A stretch of DNA of 64,000 nucleotides from Diadema setosum (Eukaryota > Echinodermata > Echinoidea > Diadematoida > Diadematidae): contig CM067067.1 in the NCBI GenBank assembly GCA_033980235.1, positions 2,507,001 through 2,571,000 on the forward strand, given 5' to 3'. This document shows positions 11,897 through 24,061 of the stretch, piece by piece. The position numbers and the translations under genes were made by a program. The notes below the pieces were generated by a model that searched no databases, was not told where the DNA came from, and saw only the letters and a program-made list of their open reading frames with translations. The first letter of the stretch is position 1. Each line of letters begins with the position of its first letter.

Positions 11897-12285
11897 ACTT
11901 TCAATTTCAATTTATTTCATACTTCTCGTTTATTAACATTACATCAAAAATAACAGCACAAGTTCTTTTACCTTGTCAACGGCGTATGAAGCTAGGAAAG
12001 TTTGATGGGACCAAAGAAAAAAGGGTTTTGCAAGAGAACAGAGCAAAATAAATACATGTACAAAGGAACACATTGTCTGCAAGCTACTAAAATGGGTGAT
12101 AGCTATCATTTTGGCTTATTTCAATAGTTCATTGAAGCTAGGAAAGTTTGATGGGACCAAAGAAAAAAGGGTTTTGCAAGAGAACAGAGCAAAATAAATA
12201 CATGTACAAAGGAACACATTGTCTGCAAGCTACTAAAATGGGTGATAGCTATCATTTTGGCTTATTTCAATAGTTCATTTCCCTG
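11897..12285 (-). mobile_element. LINE-like 3' end containing a perfect 146-bp tandem duplication
   Basis: On the minus strand the segment ends ...AAGTATGAAATAAATTGAAATTGAAAG: an AATAAA-like signal followed by an ATTGAA-type microsatellite tail, which is the usual 3' end of CR1/L2-like LINEs in marine invertebrates. The interior is AT-rich, with no reverse-transcriptase motif left. Two identical 146-base copies lie within it at 11,988-12,133 and 12,134-12,279. Family assignment is inference from the tail structure only. Confidence 0.45.
11988..12279. repeat. Perfect tandem duplication, 2 x 146 bp
   Basis: Both copies begin GAAGCTAGGAAAG and end TATTTCAATAGTTCATT, with no difference that I can find across 146 bases. 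Such identity implies a recent duplication or an assembly artefact. Confidence 0.9.
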
Positions 12286-14795
12286 TCAATCGAAACATAG
12301 AGTACTGACAAGCTTTGTTCGACGTGCGATTAAATTCATCAATGTTTATTCTTAAAAAAGAAGAAGAAAAAAAAAAGAACTCAACACGAAGAGCATTTGG
12401 TGACGAGTACCAGCCTTCCTATGTCTGGACCATTGCCCAAACCAAGCATAGACAATGTGATTTTGTCATCATCATTATACACCGCGCGTAGGGTTTTGTT
12501 TTGTTTTGTTTTGTTTCATAGTCTCTGAACAAGCCTAAAAAAGCTTCCTTAAGTTACACGGTAGCGGCTACTTTTCTTTCTCTTTCCCTCCCTTCTTCTA
12601 CTTAAATTCTGATGTACCTGACAACCTTTTTTTTTTTCTTCCAGCATGTGACAAATATTATGCTGACTCACTGTGCTTGCTGTGACATGAATAATTGCTC
12701 TAATCCCGCAAACCTTAGATTCAGCGATTTAAAGCTCTCTGTAGGTTGTCAGGTTTCGAAGAGTTACTTACACACATCGCACAATAGACCTTGTCTATCA
12801 AAATAATGGCTCACGAAGGACCACGCAACGCACGCACCAGACTCTTCTACGACATTAAGGACTGGGATTATTACCCCACCCCCACAAACAGCTCAATGAA
12901 TCGATATACACCCATAGCGCTGGATTATATTCAATCTACTGTTAAGAATGTGTAGACTTTTGTTCCGTTAATGAGAAATAGTGATAGGTGTAATAGAAGT
13001 CACACAAGGAGCTATACGAACAAGGAGCTCCATACGAGGTATGATGATGACGACATGCTATCTATCGATAATAAAGATGAAAATGACTGCAACTCTTAAG
13101 TCTATGAAATTTTACACATTTAACTGTTAATCACATTTTTGGTCTGACAATAATCATCATCATTTTCACCACAATAATCTTTGTAACTATCATCTTCATG
13201 AAGGTTGTGATTTCAAGAATGGTGGCGTCCACCATTGTAGCCTTCAGCCATCTGGAGCAGGTTGACGGTAGGCCCGCAAACAATGTCAAGGAAAGAAAGT
13301 TGCCCGCTGACAGTTAAAGCATGGAGTGTGACACGATTGAAGCACGGCGGACTTCAAGAGATAGATGTTTCTCGTGTTGGGCAGAGTAGCCCCTTAAGGA
13401 GGTAAGGGAGGGAAGTAACTTCCATGCTGTCTTACAACTTATTTCAGGACCTTTCATCTCATATACTAGAAACTCTTTTAGAAAAGCAATTGCATCAAGA
13501 TGTTTGAATGGAATCTATTTATGTGAAATCTGAATGCAAGTATATTAATGTCATGTGTTCATCTTTCGACTTGGTTCCCATATTCTTCTATTCATATTGA
13601 CTCATCAATTAAATTCAATGTTTATTTCATTCTTCAACAGATTGGTAATTGTTAGGATGTCAAAACGAGCTTAGAGTGTGGGGAAAACATACAAGTGATA
13701 ACATCTATTTGACAAAATGAATACAAACTATCGAAATGTTCTTTATAGCGAAAAACCTAACGACAATGTGTTTAGAATTTGATTTTTGGTTCCTTTTGTT
13801 CTCGCAAATCTTCGAAAGATTCGACTGATGAGTTCTGATCGTAACCTCTGTTCATGCGAACCAGATATGTACACAAAATGTTTTCCCTGACGGGTACACA
13901 AACGAAACATATGTACCTCGCAATGGTTAAAAAAAAAAATACTATCGCTTACAGCTTATAGGTGAGAATATGATTAAAGTGAGTTAAGAGGTTAATATCT
14001 TAGGAGATACAATCGAGAGTCATCCAACTCTAAAACAGCTTCGCACCATTTTTCATAACAATTCTGCAGCACGATTCTCCGTTCCTCTACAGCAGGCAAG
14101 GTACAGACCAGCCCTACCTAAAATGTCAGTGCTCGAGCGCCGCGGCCAAACAGGGACTGTACCGCGCCAGGAGAGGTGACGACACTTGGCTTACTCAAGA
14201 GCTGCTGACGTCGAATCGCCACTCCGCTTCGGTCCCTTTGTCTGCTAAACCATGCTCCAGTTTCCACGGCTCAACCTGGCTTTGCCATATCCAGGAAAAG
14301 CCGAAGTTTTATTTTTCAAAAGGTTGGCGAGTGAAAACTCGTCAGTAAAGTCTGGTGTAGAAACTCGTCAACCGATGACTGATGCGATTGGCTGGACACA
14401 CCTCGCCTTAAGTCCGCGGGATTCTATCGGCCAAACCCAGCTCGAGTGACTGCAATTCGGAGAAACCCACCCAACACGAAGATGAGAGTTAGAGCTATTG
14501 TAGGTATAGAGTTCTTCGTTCCCTCGTTCAGCTTGATTCACTCTTTATTCTACCATTGTGGAAACTTGTTGATAGATGTAGATAGGAAAGTTGGCAGCGC
14601 GGCCTTTTACAAGCTTCCAGAGATCTTTTTTTTTTTTTTTTTTTTTGTTGGTAGAATCACTTGAATGTTACTTGCATCATGATATCATTTAATAGTGACT
14701 CATGATTCGACAGACCTTTTGAAATGTGAAAGTTTCGACTTTTGCTTTGAGGACGGTTTGATTTTGCTACAACATGCATTTCCCATAGACACCTG

Positions 14796-14811
14796 CCCGA
14801 GTATACTCGGG
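14796..14811. repeat. Perfect 16-base palindrome CCCGAGTATACTCGGG
   Basis: A spacer-free inverted repeat in non-coding DNA. It could be a dimeric factor site or chance. Confidence 0.8.
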
Positions 14812-15802
14812 ACTCGTCCTCAACCAGTTAAGAGGTCGAAGTTATAATGATCTGTGTGATGAAGTAAAAAGATGATCTAGATCGAAGACAGTTCAGAGGG
14901 GAAAAAAGAAGAAAAGAAACAGATCTCGGACTACAAAACATTTAGAATTGAAGAATTATTGTATTAATATGATTAATGGAACTTGAATACAAACAATTCT
15001 TTGGGTAAATGTTACTTTCGATAACTGTACGTCTGAAATGTATTGATTATTTGATCATTTTATGAGCTCCGTTTAAACAGAGTAGAGCTAAAAGTTATGT
15101 TTAAGTGATCAGTGATAGTTCGTGTATTGTGTGAAGAGTACAGAGCTTTGTTTGGCTCCCTTCAAGTAAACTTTGGTGTTCTACAGTGTTTGTCCTTGTC
15201 CTGCCTTGCCTACCTATACCACCGTTTGTTGTTATCCACCACATCACTGACTCAAACCAATGGTAATCAAAAATATTGAGGCAATAAGGCTGTCTTATAA
15301 TTAATTTTGCCTGTTTGAAAGAACGTCTTAATGAAGTACACGGATCCAATCTGTAAGAGGAAATGAGCTCCTCCCCGGCTTCGGGGACGGTGACTTGCCA
15401 GTAAAAATTATTGCCATAGGGAGTGGTAGAGACAGAAAAAGGAACAGAGAGAAAAGGGGGGAGAGATACAATAAAGTTGAAAACGACATTAACATCTATA
15501 CGTAGTATAAGATCATGCGAAAGAAAATTCATCGTCTAGGAACACATTATTAAATCATAATTACAAGAAATCATGCGCATTTGAAACATAGTACATCGGA
15601 CAAAATGGGTTTGAATCAGGAACGATAGCCAAGGCATATTCAAAATATCCAAATTCATGTACAATTCACTAATGTATTTGACTCGTTTAAGCATCCAGAC
15701 AAATATGACAGATACGTAAAGTTGATATTTCACAGAAGCTTCGATAAGTGAGATGGGTGCAATTTATATATATGCAGTGAGTACTGGAGCACATTGTGGT
15801 CA

Positions 15803-15847
15803 TGTGTGTGTGTGTGGGGGGGGGGGGTGTGTTTGTGTGTGTGTGTG
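15803..15847. repeat. (GT)n microsatellite interrupted by a G run
   Basis: GT units, then about twelve G, then more GT units. It generates spurious HTHT/PPPP frames. Confidence 0.9.
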
Positions 15848-17107
15848 ACAGAGAGACATACAGAAGAATAGAGGGAGAGTGAAAGTGTGAGAGTGAGAGG
15901 AATGGGGAAAAAAGAAGCAAAGGATGACCATTTATCTAGTAATCCTGCATCATCCTACCTCCAAGCCGCCATCATCTACCTAAAACGAGTTATCATCGCT
16001 TGCCATGCACACTGCTTCATTCATACTCCTCGAGCGGCGGGAGATGACACAGATTTTACTTGCGAGTGTCCAGAGTGATTTGGGATGAAATAAGAGGGGA
16101 AACATCTCCCCTTAGGCCAATTTGGACCAGATACTACCACGACCGCGCTACACTTCCCCCTTCTCATACTCCGTAATGAATTTGATTTCCTTTCCAACGC
16201 TTTTGCGAGAGCTCTATTGCCGGTAAGCAAATGCCTATCTCTTCCTATTTATCAATTCTGCTTCTGTTTTGTTCTTGTCCGGTAATCACATCAAGCCATT
16301 TCAGTGACAGTCACAAAAGAACACGGCGATGATGACAGAGAGTTGCTGCACAATGGGGGAAGGTAAATATTACCTGTTTTCGTCGTTGGTTGTGACAAGT
16401 GAGTGAAGCCCTCAATATCAAGTACAAGTTGTTCATCATCGCTAATAGATGTTAGATGTCAGTACGGAAAAGTCCATCCAACATGTTTAGATGTCCGAGG
16501 CGATTGCAATTATCACAGAGCGCTGGAAAGTAGGCGATAATTTCATTAACGGTATCTCTACCTGTCAAGAGAACGACAATTTCATTTTGCAGAATTTAAT
16601 TTGGTACGAGTGTATTCAACTGAGGGCAAGAGTTCTATGGCTCAGTGCAAAGCATTTTTTTCTGAACTATTGTTAAAGTCGCTGTTATTGATATAAGGAA
16701 GTAATCAAAGCTGGTATTTTGTAATTGTATTCTTGTGTTCTAACTATAATCATATTTATGTTCGATAATCAGTGCCGTAGTATGCTATCTATAAACAATA
16801 ATCGTGTCTATTTCACACAAGCTACTTTCTATTTTCTATACTCTGTTAGAATTAATGACAACTAATTTTCATTTTTCTCTCTAATATGCCAAAGCATGAT
16901 TTCTCGATTAAAGAGATTGTCAATATCATCACATCTATTGTGTAATTGTTATCACAATAATACACAACTTTCTCTCCTTTGTCTTTCGTGGAAACGTCAC
17001 ATTATTACCATTAATGTTTACGTTTGTTCTTATAATTCTATCTAGGATTACCCTCTCTGTGTAGATCTGTGTATAACTTTCATGTTATACTTTCTTCTTT
17101 TCTTTTT

Positions 17108-17176
17108 CCAGATTGATGCGCTTAGAAACATCAGTATTAAGCGCTACATAAATGTTATTCATTATCATTATCATTA
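17108..17176 (+). mobile_element. SINE-like 3' tail
   Basis: The sequence GATTGATGCGCTTAGAAACA, followed by TTAAGCGCTACATAAATGTT and a short ATTATC repeat, is the usual end of many invertebrate SINEs (an AGCGCTATATAAAT-type tail plus an ATT/ATC repeat). No tRNA-like promoter is visible upstream, so it is a 5'-truncated fragment. Assigned from tail resemblance only. Confidence 0.45.
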
Positions 17177-17390
17177 AAAAGGAGGAATTTCGAGATTTCA
17201 CTTTGTGTTCTAATGCTTTATCAATAGGTCTTCCATCACCGTGCGAACTATTTCAGCAATATCTCCTTATCTAATACCCCCATCATCACAAAAGCGTGCG
17301 TCGGTGTAATTTCCAAACTCTCGGATATTTCAAATGGTCTTTTCATACTTTTTTCAGTGACACGATCAATGATGATAATCATATATCAAC

Positions 17391-17922
17391 ACACTGTAAA
17401 AACAGCGGTGTTAGATTTAACACCACGGGTGTTAAATCTAACACCGATCAAACTTCAATAAAGGACCACACCTACAGGTGTTAAAAATGCACCGTGATGG
17501 TGTTGAAAAGTGTTCACCTGACACTTCGTGGTGTTAATTTGACACTGTACCTGGTGTTATTTTGACACTGTACTGGTGTTAATTCAAAAATGACACCACA
17601 TGGTGTTGATTTGATATTTGCTGGTGTTAATATCAATGGTTTAACACCCGTCCAGCTTCAATAAGGGACCACACCAGCTGGTGTTACTTTGGTGTAAATT
17701 CATTTTCACAGTTTTTCAAAAATCTAGTATTTTAATGAAAAATTCTTGATCGTCTTGTTTAAATTAAAAATCAACAAGAAGTGCAATTACTAAGAAACTC
17801 TTCAAAAAACAGTTTAAAATTTGGAAATGACACCCGTAGGTTTTAATTTAACACCATAAATAGGCACCGAAAATTTAACACCAGCTCGGTGTTCACTATT
17901 TAACACCGGACTTTTTGCAGTG
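17391..17922. mobile_element. Non-autonomous DNA transposon packed with GGTGTTAA repeats
   Basis: The left end CACTGTAAAAACAGCGGTGTTA and the right end (complement CACTGCAAAAAGTCCGGTGTTA) form imperfect terminal inverted repeats. The interior contains many copies of GGTGTTAA or its complement in both orientations, including a 22-23-base minisatellite (GGTGTTAATTTGACACTGTA, three units near 17,530-17,590) and a direct repeat of CTTCAATAARGGACCACACC (near 17,453 and 17,655). There is no coding sequence. The superfamily is unassigned, and target duplications are not clear. Confidence 0.6.
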
Positions 17923-19880
17923 TAGAGTAATGTTGTAACTGGAGTATGAGGTATACTCTCCTGACTTACCTACTCTTCAGCCCCTAAGCCTCCACACCTC
18001 GGAGTCTGCTTTGGGTTACCTGCACTTCCCTTGATGCTCACGTGAGACGTTTGCTAACTTTCAATAGGAGAGCTAGGCATTTCCCTTCATTTTGCTTGTC
18101 ACATTATAATATAGGAATTAAATATTTTTCCCCTGTGTAATACACACAGACACACACATGTCATATACATGTCATATGTATGTGTGTGTGTACGCGTGCG
18201 TGTGTGTGCATGTTTAGTACAACAAAATAGTCCTGTCCATTCCCTGGAAATCTCTTCTACAAACCCGATAAAGCTGGTAGGAAAGAGAAAGCAAAATCTT
18301 GGAAATTTTCACACGTCACACTACAAAGGGTGAAATGAGACGAATTTAGTTCCAAGCACAGGCGTGGAGTATTCTCCCTGTACTCATAACCCCTCTCCTA
18401 TATCCCCTCACCTGTTCGGCACAAAAGATGGTATGGCAACCATGGCAAACTTTCCACGCTCCCGGACTTAAATCCTGTCCTCCTGCGCCTTACATTCGAG
18501 CCATGTGTCACTCCACTCTCTCTCCCCGCCCGCCGTGCCGACACCTTTCCCTAGATCGCGACCACATCCTGAGTTAAATAAAGTTGACGCCGATTTCGTC
18601 TAGCCATGACGGGGTTTGTATTACCCAGAAATAATGCTTAAAGACTGACTTAAGACCATACTACCCCAGAGAGTATCATGTATAGATACAACTCCTACCA
18701 CGAGTGTGCTTTATCTTACTATCAAATGCTGTATTACTGTCAAAAGAGGCTTCTAATTTTGCGGTAAAGCTTATTATGTTTGAGGTTTCTGATAGATTGA
18801 TACGTGACACTTTTATACAGGCCTGAAAACAAACGCACAGGATGGGGAATTTACTGAAAATAGCATTATTAGAGTATCAATGCGATGAATACCCCCGAAT
18901 AAACCGGGATAAATAAACATACGGATACGATGCATTCATTGCCTCAATTTTTTTTTCTCGGATTTCTTAAAAAAAAAACAACAAAAAACCAAAACCACCA
19001 ACAACTAATGATTCGGTAGAGATTGCTGGATATCACTCATCTTCAATACGGTAATGAGATGAACAAGAGTGTACATAGTGCTGTACTAATATTGACTTTT
19101 GCTAACGGCTTCTCAGTAGAAGACAATACTTGGCAACAAAAGAAAATATTAAGGTCAATGCACTATCTTTATAACGAAAATAGATATAATAGATTCTTTT
19201 GTCTCGTATTCCTTTCACGCGCCCGCAGCTTTATCACGGATTCACAATAAGAGTGCATACCACTCTAACGTCTGCTTCTCAGAGTGAAAATTAGACTAAT
19301 TTAGTTATCACATTATTGGATACGATTGGAAATCATGACAAAACTTGATGAGATAAGAACTGATGCAGACCTCTCTGCACTGAGTCAGTGTGTGTGAAGG
19401 GACTGATGAGTCCCATGTCTCCAGTCGACAATATTACATCTGTCATCCAGCCTCCAGGAGAACATGATTAAGTACAGAATAACCATCACCAACAACCAAA
19501 GTCAGGTTTGTATCGTACGTTTCTTGAATCAGACCCTTCCCACCTCCCCGAGTGAATGCTTTACTACCTCCGCCGTGACGTTTTTAAGATTTTGAAAACA
19601 AAAACGGGTTAAGCGTCATCATTACTTTCTAAACACTTACTCCAGTACATACTAGGGTACACAGCATAGTATATAGTAAAGTATGTAGATATATAGGTGT
19701 GTATATTATATACTAATATATATAGGTGTATATACTAAAGTATAATATATAGGTTCATCATCAGAGAGAACAAAATCAAACTTTTCTTTCAATGACATCT
19801 CAGTTGTTGCGTAATCAACACTCTGTAGGTCGTGGTAAAAATCTTATATTTTCTTATTATTTTTTCTCTCTCTTTTTTTT
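17923..19880. other. Non-coding DNA, nothing recognised
   Basis: A CA/TG-rich patch with alternating ATGTCATA words lies at 18,142-18,210. A short open frame at 19,023-19,250 has no motifs. A small AT repeat (TATATAGGTGTATA-type) lies near 19,685-19,755. Confidence 0.45.
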
Positions 19881-20145
19881 AGAGGTTTAGAGATGAATGG
19901 CCAGTCTAGTTAAATCTTAGTTCGATAAGAAAGAGTAAAATCTTACAAGTACAATAGTGAACATGATTTTGATCAAAATTGGATGAAAATTTAAAAAGAT
20001 TCGAAAATGTGAAGTTTCACCTCACAATTTTCCATTGACTGTGCACAATAAATAAAGAAAATTCAATGTTTCTGTTATCAAAGTGTAATACATGCTGTTA
20101 TTCCAGATTGAATAACTTCAGAATACAATGATCAGTAAAGATTTA
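19881..20145. mobile_element. Degenerate, centrally deleted copy of the AAGGGGAAATCCAGTCC foldback family
   Basis: It shares GGCCAGTCTA..., GATAAGAAAGAGTAAAATCTT, TTTTGATCAAAATTGGATGA and CAATGTTTCTGTTAT with the intact element at 56,524-57,158, in the same order as one half of that palindromic element. The terminal TTAA has been lost, and the sequence is more diverged than the 56.5-kb copy. Confidence 0.6.
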
Positions 20146-20861
20146 CTAGTATCAGGATCTGAGACAGTGACGTAGTTGCGTTTAAATGAAAACCTGAAAA
20201 TGATACTGAACACTAGTGTACAAACTATATATTAGAACGTTGTGAGAGGGACGAAATAAACTTTTCTAGGTTCTTGCTATATAGGACAACATCTACCAAC
20301 TTCTTTTAAACATATTTCAATTAAGTCACAGGAAACAGGAATTCGGTTGAGGAATGCGAGTAAAAATCACGGGAAGTAAGGTCCGCAATCAGTGCGCCAA
20401 CTCAAGTTAGGACATAATTGCAAACGTCAGCTTAGGTGTTGCAATTCACCTGTGTTGCCGTTGGTTGTCAGGCAAACAAAATTTATTCTCCTTAATGAGA
20501 AATAACTCACAGAGATGGAGGCACGTGCTGTTAGCACGGTAAGTCAACAGACTTACATCAATAAGAGTTGGAATGGGAGCCCTTTTTTTCTTCTATATAT
20601 CTCCGCAACTGAGACGGAAGACCATGACATAGAAAAACAAGCGAAGCAGAATTCACTCGTCTCTGCGTCTACATGCAAGGAGCCGGATGTTTGAATGTTG
20701 TCGTGTGTGTGTGGGAGGGGGAGAGGGGAGGGCGGTTGTTATTGTTATTATTGAAAATTTAACTAGATTAGGTGAAACTAATATTTCCGGAAGTACATGA
20801 TAACTGATGACGATGATATCACTAAAAGCAATGCTTAGAGAATGGAGGTGCTTATTTAACC
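20146..20861. other. Non-coding DNA, nothing recognised
   Basis: Contains a short GTGTGTGTGGGAGGGGGAG purine/GT tract near 20,703 and an antisense frame (20,653-20,961) dominated by that tract. No exon structure is visible. Confidence 0.4.
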
Positions 20862-21137
20862 TTAAAAGGGATGGTACAGTATTGGTGGAGATGAGAATTG
20901 GGCTTTTAACTTTTTGCGAGTTACCAATAAAACACGTATGATATAGTACAGGGCATACCATTTCAAGAGCAATTCAAGGTTTATTTGATGAAAATCGGGT
21001 TTGGAACGACTGAAACATCCAAAAACAAAGTAAAACAAAGCGATCGTAATAGAGTGTGGGTCCCACACTTTATTAGAATCACTCTTTTTTTTTTTTTTTT
21101 TTTTTTTTGTTGTTGATATTTCAGGGTCCGATTCCCG
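20862..21137. mobile_element. TTAA-bounded foldback element, right part truncated
   Basis: Begins TTAAAAGGGATGGTACAGTA, homologous to the complemented right end of the element at 53,995-54,310, and shares GCTTTTAACTTTTTG with its left arm. The arms pair around TGTGGGTCCCACA near 21,060: GATCGCTTTGTTTTACTTTG (complement of the left arm) corresponds to AATCACTCTTTTTTT on the right, and TTTCAGTCGTTCC to TTTCAGGGTCCGA. The second terminus is missing after about 21,137. There is no coding sequence; a poly-T run of about 24 bases sits in the right arm. Confidence 0.55.
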
Positions 21138-21897
21138 AGTCCCTGAGCAATGTTGTGTGTAATCATACGCCGTTCCATCTAGCAAGAGGCAAAACACTCT
21201 ATCCCTCGGTTAGGACATAAAATGGAGGTCCCTTGTGTGACAAAGTCACAACTCATGCACGTGAAAGATCTCGCTTCATTTATTCATCGCAAAGAGCAGG
21301 GTGTTTAACCCGGTAAAGTGGTCCCGCCTCACATCCAACTGGACCCCATGGAAGAGCAGCTAGTGTAGCTGAATATGGGTCATCCAGCCATGCATCTTCT
21401 CAGATGGAAAATGAAACAAACAAACAAACAAACAAACAAACAAAATGCTATTGATAAAACAATGATGATATTAGTATGTAAAATTTGTATTTAAAAGTAT
21501 ATAAGTGCGTCTGTATAACGCCTTTACTGTTTCTATATGCGCCGTACATTTCAAAATAATTACACCTAGCAATTGCCTAGTGAACGTAAACAATAGATGA
21601 AATAAGCATGTAAATCAATTGGAAATTCAAATAATCCATGTATTATGAAATCATCGATATTGTTCTTCAAGTGGGTAGGTCTTGAGTTTCTTTTTGAAAG
21701 TGTCAATGTATGTCGAGCCTGATGGAGAGGGGGGGGGGTACAAACGGAAAAGGCCACATCACCACAATAGTTGTGGGTACAAAGACGAAGTGCAAGCTTT
21801 GTTCCTGATGATTATCGGAGAGTCTTAGATGTAGTCTGTTGATGTTTGAATGAGATGACGTCAGGCTTGTGTTTTAGCATTCTTACTCTCTACTATC
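21138..21897. other. Non-coding DNA
   Basis: An AAAC microsatellite at 21,413-21,444 and a G run near 21,731 are the only structures. There is nothing gene-like. Confidence 0.45.
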
Positions 21898-22106
21898 TGA
21901 CATTTGCTCCTGCGACTATACTCGGGTCTAATTTTCTCCAAGGACTTAGGGTTAGGGTTAGGGTTAGGGTTGTGATAGCGTTTTAGGTTTAGTTTGCTGT
22001 TAGGATTAGGATTACGATTAGGGTTAGGGTTATGTTAGTGTGTAGAATTTATGTTTGGCTTATCGTGCAGATATAATAGGAGCAATTGTCGCAGGAGCAA
22101 GTGTCA
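21898..22106. mobile_element. Second TIR element with a telomere-like interior
   Basis: The left end TGACATTTGCTCCTGCGAC and the complement of the right end TGACACTTGCTCCTGCGAC differ at one base in 19. The right terminus carries an extra AATTGCTCC module. The interior (21,949-22,045) holds four near-perfect TTAGGG units, then degenerate TTAGGATTAGG and TTAGGG units. No coding sequence. The architecture parallels the element at 5,212-5,405 although the termini differ. Confidence 0.6.
21949..22045 (+). repeat. Interstitial TTAGGG array
   Basis: TTAGGG is the telomere unit of most animals. About four tandem perfect units are followed by variants. The array is confined between the inverted TTGCTCCTGCGAC termini. 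Confidence 0.8.
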
Positions 22107-23320
22107 TGGAACCATTATGACATATCCCCTGTATGTGTCTGTGCTTTCGGTTCACCTCGGTGAACCGAGTATAGCTTTAGATTAAGAAATTGTTAATACC
22201 TACAGAAATGTCAAATATTTTGCGAAAATTCAGAACTATTTTCGAGACATTCAATAAAATAGGGATAGATGATAGTTTATTATTGCTATGGCATCTGCAG
22301 TGCGAACTTCACTTAGAACGCTGATTATCATCTAAGTTTGACATGAGCACGTAAAGAAAAGCAAGTGATAAGATATTTGGGAATCCCCTTCCACTTCTCA
22401 GCTCAGATTGTGCGTCATGTCTTGGAAGTGTATGATACTCATCAAAACATCAAAATATCACATTCAACAGCGATCCGTCGATTTTGGCACTTTAAGGTAA
22501 CGCTTGCTAAGCTAATTACACATCATCCATTTCATACTCCCCTTCACAATGATTTAAACATCTCCTCCCAGATGAATCTTATCGTCCCGATCTTGTCCAC
22601 AGCTAAGTTGAAGACCAATATTCAGACGTCGACACGTATTTCATTATCGCTTCTGATTCCAGCCAAGTATTGACACATTCCGGACAAGAAGTCAGCCCTC
22701 TGTCAGAGGGGCGAGATTCCATCGAAGGCTTTCCATCCTACCGCTATTTCCTACCCCCGCTGTCAAGGGTATAGAAGTGATGGCGACGAGTCAAAAATAT
22801 AATGCGACCGATTACATTTTCAGCTTATTTTCCACATAGCCAATTTCCTGCGCTCGCTGTCACTCATACCGATGGGGGCTCATGCGGGAAAGCTATGCCT
22901 CCCCTCTATGTTGGCCTTACCCATTGAGAGATCTCGGTGATTCTTTTTAGCTATACAACACATATCGAGTTTTTATTTGAGTTTGTAGTGACTTCCTGTG
23001 ATTTGTAGGTTCAATTCGGTATAATTCAATTATACGGTCAGCAAAGAAATTTTGGATGACGGCTGGTAAAGTTTTAATTGTATGAGGAGGAGGGGTGGCG
23101 AAATATAACTTTGAAAAAGAATCCTAAATTTACACACTATTTCAAAAATGATTTCCTTATGCTCCTCACAGTAACATAACAGAATCGTTACGATCAAAGG
23201 TATGTACGTCCTACAGGAGTCGGATTTTCACCATGACTGGTTTCATGTTCGCAGTTAGTGAGATTTTGTTGATACAAACTACAGAGATCAGCTCTCTTCA
23301 GTTCATTGTCAGCGAGCTGG
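22107..23320. other. Non-coding DNA with one unrecognised open frame
   Basis: The frame at 22,365-22,673 (+, 102 codons, histidine-rich, ending SLLIPAKY) has no motif or splice support. A 22-base inverted repeat lies at 22,147. Confidence 0.4.
22147..22168. repeat. 10-bp inverted repeat, 2-bp spacer
   Basis: TCGGTTCACC-TC-GGTGAACCGA, perfect arms, just outside the telomere-like element. Confidence 0.8.
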
Positions 23321-23407
23321 AATCTTCGTATGATATTCAGTGTATCATTAATCTTCGTATGATATTCAGTGTATCATTAATCTTCGTATGATATTCAGTG
23401 TATCATT
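23321..23407. repeat. Perfect 29-bp tandem repeat, three units
   Basis: The unit starts AATCTTCGTATGATATTCAG and ends TGTATCATT; the three copies are identical. Confidence 0.95.
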
Positions 23408-24061
23408 AAAGCTTAGACGTACTGCATAGACTTACACATTATTTGATCGATGACAAAAAAAAAAATCAAACAAACAATGTCTGTCGTAAGAAGTATCTTT
23501 TTCATAAGATTTTTTTTTTCGTATTTCACGTTAAAAAAACACATATCAACAAAACAGAATGATATAACAAGATATTCAGCTTGGATGAAATATTACTAAC
23601 GCAGAATATGACGGTAATCTATCACAATTTGAATCTATTAGTGAATTTGGAAGGAAAATAGCAACTACTTTTCAAAAACATTGTAGGAGAACACTAAATA
23701 GACCACATACTTCTGACAAATTAAAGGTTGTTGTCATAGTAATATTGGAAGAAGCGTAATAGTGATATTGGGGCATCTGTAATGCTCTACGTACATTACG
23801 GTCCTCGGAAGTTATACGGAAAGTATTGGGAAAATGAAGAGGTAATGATCGAAGATTGTTATGTGGGAAGTGAATGACAGAATCCTGATTCGTTGTCAAA
23901 AAAAGAAAAAAAAAACTAATTTGGTTGTCATAATGATTTCTTTTCATTCTTAATGCTTAGATTAAACAGACGTAAAAATGTTCGGCGCAAGTCATATTTC
24001 GAATGAGAAATAGAAATACATATGTATTGATTTCTAAGTTTATAAAGACTTCAAACTATAG

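Larger units (their letters stand above)
12286..17107. other. Non-coding DNA, with a GC-richer patch at about 14,080-14,500
   Basis: The patch at 14,080-14,500 is richer in GC and CpG than its surroundings and contains open + strand frames (14,252-14,449, and 14,446-14,664 with MRVRAIVGIEFF). It could be a promoter or first exon, but I see no splice-supported structure or known domain. The longest open frame in the window (15,101-15,532, minus strand, 143 codons) lies here without any motif. A perfect 16-base palindrome sits at 14,796, a poly-T run at 14,627-14,646 and a GT/G tract at 15,803. The rest holds nothing recognisable. Confidence 0.4.

Noticed and set aside
15101..15532. Longest open frame in the window (143 codons, minus strand)
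   Set aside because: No motif, no splice or promoter context, and a frame of this length can occur by chance in 64 kb; the N-terminal half is hydrophobic and AT-driven.
16037..16078. DDTDFTCECPE, resembling part of an EGF-like domain
   Set aside because: Followed immediately by a stop, with no further cysteine pattern or exon borders; most likely coincidence.
23321..23407. CRISPR-like direct repeats
   Set aside because: The units are contiguous with no spacers, and the DNA is eukaryotic.
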